Shown: positions 7,005 to 10,148 of the stretch, one piece after another
Layout: each line of letters starts with the position of its first letter
Numbering within the stretch: the stretch's first letter is position 1
Assembly: GCA_026770615.1 (NCBI GenBank)
Contig: MU631529.1
Coordinates: forward strand, 61,447-71,594
From: Pavlovales sp. CCMP2436
Taxonomy: Eukaryota > Haptophyta > Pavlovophyceae > Pavlovales
DNA length: 10,148 nt
Direction of reading: 5' to 3'
The notes under the pieces: model-generated
Databases searched by the model: none
Told to the model about the DNA's origin: nothing
What the model saw: the letters and a program-made list of their open reading frames with translations, nothing else
Program-made: the position numbers and the translations under genes

Positions 7005-7861
7005 AACACCCTCACTGCCCAGAAGTGGTCACTAGCAGAAGCCAGCACAGGTGACCTAATCACATCGGACCCTAGTACGGCACGAATTAAAATCACCGAC
7101 AGGGTGGCCAGGTTTCACTTCATGGCTAGAAGCCCCCTCACACACCCCCCGGGCGCCGGAAAGATGCCCAACGTCGAACAAGCATGGCTCAAAGAGAGCA
7201 CAGCAGCTATCCACCTCCCAGCCAAAGGCGAACGGCCTAAAGAAAGCCTTACGAAGCATTTTCCAAAGCTCGTCCACGGGTCAACCCTCTACAACGCAGA
7301 ATGGATCGAAAAAGAATCACCCCTGACTACCACAACCATCACTATAGACGGAAAAGACGAACCACTGAGACACAACTGCCCCCTGTGTAAGTTGCGGAAC
7401 TCCCGAGACACGAAACACCACCTTACCACGAGTGTAAGAAGACAGACGAACTGCGCCACGACCTCCACTGCAAACTCAGCCAGATTCTAGCCCCACGCCT
7501 CGGACGCACGGCAGACAGAACAGCCACCAAGATGATTCAAAGGCCCGATTATTATGCCGGACGAGTGGGCGTGAGTATCAAAGGAAAGATAGCAGCGGGG
7601 ACGTCAGGTGATGAAGACGATAATGAGCCAGACGACGCCCCCAAACCAGGCGAGATCCACTTCGCCCTTCTAGGATACAGCCTAGCGATGCACCAACTGC
7701 GCGACGAGGCGATAAAATCCATGGCTGCAGCCACGTCAGACGGAATCTCTAGCTACAAGGTGCAAAAGTACCAAAACGCAATGTGGGCATCCCAGACCGC
7801 CGAAAGGCAGGCCGCCATCGAGCGCAAGAAGAAACAGGATGACAACCACTCAGAAATTTAA
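7005..7861 (+). pseudogene. Retroelement-like polyprotein fragment with CCHC zinc motif (frameshifted)
   Basis: This is open on the plus strand from just after a TAA at 7002-7004, with no certain start. It reads through GSTLYNAEWIEK and then CPLC, with cysteine codons at 7377 and 7386. RDTKHH follows to about 7421. There the frame must shift by one base, as after a 1-nt deletion, to reach HEC (cysteine codon 7433). The result is C-X2-C-X10-H-X4-C. The second frame continues with KKTDELRHDL, an acidic stretch (GDEDDNEPDD, about 7608-7637) and a charged C-terminal end rich in Lys (ERKKKQDD), to TAA at 7859-7861. CCHC motifs of this kind occur at the C-termini of non-LTR retrotransposon RT/endonuclease proteins, which is my best guess. 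No RT motif lies in the window. The next fragment is in the same frame after one stop, so both were probably one polyprotein. Confidence 0.5.
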
Positions 7862-8920
7862 GAAGAAGACCCAATGCCCACCAGCCAGACCCCACCCCAA
7901 ACCCCCGATCACCCCACATCGAGCCAAGATGACTCGCCCACGCCAAACCCACCCACCCCAAGCGATCGCCCGTCTGCCACTCCAAGCCCACCGACACAGC
8001 CCCCCGCCAGACCGAATGGACAGCCACGTCGCCGAGCAGCATCCCAACCCAGCGCTGGCAACCCAGCAGCCCCCACACGCAAACGCCCCGCCAGCCAAAG
8101 CCATCCAAAAGCGCCGCCACACAAAAAGGCCAACTACCCCAAAAAAAAACCCGGCACAAAACGCCTGCCTAGCCAGAACCTCCCAGGCCCACCGCCATGC
8201 AAGAAAAACAGAGTAGAAAGCCAGCAACCACCAAGTGACAATGGGGACGACCAAGACATCACAGCGCAACGGATGCGAGCCTCGGCCGGCAACTTAAATA
8301 GCCTGTTGGCGTCAGTAGCGCTAGCCCCAGAGCACGTGAATGGCGACGAAAACTGCCTGATTTATGCGGCACTAAAGAGCTCAGGGCGACCAGCCAGCTA
8401 GAACGCAGCCATACAAATACGGGAGGCGGCAATCACACTAGCAATCGCCCTCCCGGTGGAGGTTAAGAAGGCCCTCAGGCTATACAGACCGGATATAGAC
8501 CCGGATGACCCCATGGGGAATGATGTAGACCACAGTAAGCGACCCAACTTCTGGCCAATAGCAGCGCAGACAAAACACGGCCCTCCCCACTTCCCAGCAA
8601 ACCAGGCCGCATGGATGTCAGACAACATGCTCCACAGCATAGCGACAGTCATGGGAACAGACATCGCGGTGCTGAAACTAAGCAGAGACCCCGGCAAAGT
8701 GGGCGACATTATCGACATATATTACGCATACACCCCGCACCAACCGCAGATCGGCAGTACCACATGGATACACCGAACTACTACAGGAGGCAGAGTACGG
8801 CAGAATAAGACCCTCAGTGAATTGCTTATGGCATCGCGCAGCGGGCAAGGCAGACAAATATGCGTAATCACCATCGACGCCAACATGACACACTTCGAGG
8901 CGACACGAGTAATTTATTAG
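7862..8920 (+). pseudogene. OTU-like cysteine protease remnant with basic Pro-rich linker
   Basis: This is in the same frame as the preceding fragment. The first ATG is at 7874. Residues up to about 8240 are Pro/Ser/Gln/Lys-rich and look disordered and basic (HKKANYPKKKPG). An OTU-like domain follows: GDENCLIYAAL with the candidate catalytic Cys at 8354-8356 (the family usually has D-G-N-C), then WMSDNMLHSIATVMGTDIAV (about 8612-8671), matching the W-x-x-x-x-x-L-x-x-x-A-x-x-x-x-x-x-I-x-V pattern, and THFEAT with the candidate His at 8891-8893. OTU proteases cleave ubiquitin or viral/transposon polyproteins, and they are known in some non-LTR retrotransposons and Helitrons. A TAG at 8399-8401 separates the Cys from the rest of the domain, so the gene is broken unless the stop is read through. 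Codons here are A/C-rich, unlike the copia gene. Confidence 0.55.
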
Positions 8921-8941
8921 AACAACTGACAAGCAAGGAGA

Positions 8942-8973
8942 GGGTAGGGGGGGAGGGGGAAGGGGGAGGTGGG
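8942..8973 (+). other. G-quadruplex motif
   Basis: Runs of 3, 7, 5, 5 and 3 G are separated by 1-4 bases on the plus strand, starting 22 bp after the OTU stop. This satisfies the usual G3+N1-7 pattern. 3' UTRs of some LINEs carry G-rich tracts that can form G-quadruplexes, so this may belong to the same element. Confidence 0.8.
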
Positions 8974-9160
8974 CTGGCGCAGAAGTTCACTCTCTCTGCT
9001 TGTTTATGTGCTGTAGGTGCGGTGCGTGCGCAGGCGAGCCGCACTTCGAGACGAGCGAGATGCAGCAGAGGTTGATCAGCGCGCAAGTCGAGTGTCGTCG
9101 ACAGTCGTGTGCCTGATCAGTCTCAGCGGGGACGACGGTATCCGGGGGCTCGGGAGCTGG

Positions 9161-9178
9161 TCCCAGTTTTAACTGGGA
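9161..9178. other. 8-bp stem-loop
   Basis: TCCCAGTT (9161-9168), TT, AACTGGGA (9171-9178). It lies just before the acidic ORF. A role in its expression is possible but nothing shows it. Confidence 0.5.
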
Positions 9179-9538
9179 GACCGAACGGGACCGGACGTTT
9201 TTAAAGATGTTTACACGCTGTTCGCGCCTTCGGGGATGGCGCCGATGCTCGCCCGGGATCGCCGCTTACCGGCGCGCTTCCGCACGACCGAGACGCATGT
9301 GGTGGAGAAGGCGCCGGTCGCGTCCAAGCAGGCGCGCACACTGATCTGCGCTGTGGATCTCGGACCTTCGCCCTGGGCTGAGGGCGATGACCCGGTCAAC
9401 GTCGTGGGCGACGACGACGGCTCGAGCGACGGTGGGTCGTCAGACGACAACGAGGAGGAGCTCAATGCGCTCAGCAACGATCCCGAGGATGAATGTAGGG
9501 GGGTTCGGGCTGGCGGTACGTTTCAAGTCCATATATAA
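9173..9538 (+). CDS. Unrecognised acidic-tailed ORF, possible exon
   Basis: The frame is open from after TAA 9170-9172 to TAA 9536-9538. The first ATG is at 9236 (100 residues). Codons end mostly in G/C until about 9493, which suggests real coding. Upstream of the ATG it reads DVFKDVYTLFAPSG in the same style, so the true start may lie further 5' or in another exon. The middle has a basic RDRRLPARFRTTE stretch. The end is a long acidic run (DDDGSS, DDNEEEL, NDPEDE). I do not recognise a family. The last ~15 codons have weaker codon bias and hold GT dinucleotides (9495, 9503, 9516, 9527) that could be splice donors into the AT-rich segment that follows. If so, this may be an upstream exon of the gene at 9874-10148. 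Confidence 0.4.
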   Translation: MGDRTGPDVFKDVYTLFAPSGMAPMLARDRRLPARFRTTETHVVEKAPVASKQARTLICAVDLGPSPWAEGDDPVNVVGDDDGSSDGGSSDDNEEELNALSNDPEDECRGVRAGGTFQVHI

Positions 9539-9873
9539 ATATATAATGTATATATATGCATATATACAGAGATATATGTACATATGTATGTAGATGTATA
9601 TATCAATATATCAAAATAAATTCCAACATCGATAAATATATGTATATGTAAAATTTATTATACACGTACATAATCTACATGTACAAATACATATACATGT
9701 ACATATATACATATGGATAAACAAATAAATAAATATATACACATATATACATACAAATATATGCGTAGATGTATATTTATACATGTAACTGCATATATGA
9801 GTAAAACTACAACCAATAAGAATAGCAGTAATCTTATTATTAATAACAATAATATTAATTAATACAAACAAAA
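9530..9873. other. AT-rich island, (TA)n-like; candidate intron or promoter region
   Basis: About 340 bp of almost pure A/T with many TATATA, TACATA and ATAAATA runs contrasts sharply with the GC-rich sequence on both sides. It ends in ACAAACAAAAATGCAG. This can be read either as an intron end (TGCAG before GC-rich coding sequence) or as a 5' leader with ATG at 9874 in a good context (A at -3). It contains several TATA-like boxes. Confidence 0.6.
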
Positions 9874-10148
9874 ATGCAGATTCGCGAGCATGGCAGAAAC
9901 GTCCGCAAGCCCGTGCGCGTACGCGGCTGGCTCGGACTACGCCTGCGAGATGGGTCGCAGGTACTATTGCGGGCAGGTGGGGGGGTTTACCCATATTGAT
10001 CAATAACTAACCCCTGTCTACGTGTCCTATGTATATATTTTTTTTGCAGGGAGGGTGCATCAAAGTACCCTAGGGTTGGCTGGAGGACGGGGCCGGCGCG
10101 GCTGGCTCGAGGTACGAATGCGAGATGGGTCGCAGGTACTATTGCGGG
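9874..10148 (+). CDS. Probable spliced gene (partial) with internal protein repeat; exons 9874-9976 and 10050-10148+
   Basis: Reading from ATG 9874, the first exon is MQIREHGRNVRKPVRVRGW followed by LGLRLRDGSQVLLRA, using C/G-ending codons. A GT-AG intron (9977-10049) follows. Removing it keeps a frame open to the window edge, and that frame again reads RGWLEVRMRDGSQVLLR. The two copies (9922-9973, 10097-10148) therefore lie in the same reading frame. They differ at five bases, giving G-E, L-V and L-M changes and one silent Arg codon change. The other two frames give harsher changes, which favours this one. The unit looks like alternating beta-strand residues, but I do not recognise a domain. 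The gene continues beyond the window. The start is uncertain: the ATG may instead be the end of an upstream intron with acceptor at 9879. Confidence 0.5.
9922..10148 (+). repeat. 52-bp direct repeat spaced 175 bp
   Basis: The copies at 9922-9973 and 10097-10148 differ at five positions, all between the 14th and 24th base. The last 28 bases are identical. The second copy touches the window edge, so it may be longer and there may be more copies beyond. Confidence 0.9.
9977..10049 (+). other. 73-nt GT-AG intron
   Basis: The donor is GGGCAG|GTGGGG. The branch-point-like AACTAAC (10005-10011) lies 38 nt before the acceptor. Eight T (10038-10045) precede GCAG at 10046-10049. Unspliced, the frame from 9874 reaches a stop (TGA) within the intron. 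Spliced, it stays open to the edge. A second possible acceptor, CCCTAG at 10068-10073, lies a multiple of three downstream (24 nt) and would also keep the frame. Confidence 0.6.

Noticed and set aside
7749..8269. Minus-strand frames of 130-140 codons rich in Trp, Gly and Phe, looking like membrane proteins
   Set aside because: They are the complement of the Pro/Lys-rich linker on the plus strand. The Trp/Gly content follows from the C-rich strand.
9890..10006. 38-codon ORF with the Cys-rich repeat CEMGRRYYCG
   Set aside because: It is the +1 neighbour of the 9874 frame. Substitutions between copies are harsher (D-R, A-E), and after splicing it meets a TAG at 10071 unless the later acceptor is used.

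Overview
The window looks like a repeat-dominated stretch of a GC-rich eukaryotic genome, most likely a microalga or other protist. I infer this from a Ty1/copia pol remnant with C/G-ending codons, a Helitron relic, satellite repeats, an OTU-protease retroelement-like remnant and a GT-AG intron with a branch-point-like motif. I see no prokaryotic operon, Shine-Dalgarno site, tRNA, rRNA or CRISPR. The species cannot be named from this sequence.

Layout: 1-352 (-) is an open, codon-biased fragment that resembles the copia protease-integrase linker. 353-662 is non-coding with hairpins. 663-1880 (+) is a 5'-truncated copia reverse transcriptase plus complete RNase H. 1881-2600 is non-coding, with a hairpin after the stop, a TATA-like box and GC-rich 80-bp repeats. 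2640-2990 (+) is a frameshifted relic of the Helitron N-terminal (Helitron_like_N) domain. 3034-4775 is a foldback structure: a satellite of alternating ~202/205-bp units in opposite orientations around a 76-bp spacer (three blocks left, five right). 4776-7004 holds small duplications and hairpins with no convincing gene. 7005-8920 (+) is a decayed polyprotein: a CCHC zinc motif like those at the C-termini of non-LTR retrotransposon proteins, a basic Pro-rich linker, then an OTU-like cysteine protease. It is broken by one frameshift and two in-frame stops. 8942-8973 is a G-quadruplex motif. 9173-9538 is an unrecognised acidic ORF, 9530-9873 an AT-rich island, and 9874-10148 the start of a probable spliced gene. 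That gene's 17-codon repeat stays in one reading frame across a 73-nt intron.

No set of genes here forms an obvious pathway. The most notable items are the foldback satellite with a mirrored dimeric order, the CCHC-linker-OTU remnant, and the intron-split repeat gene at the right edge. All identities come from reading motifs by eye. No search was run.
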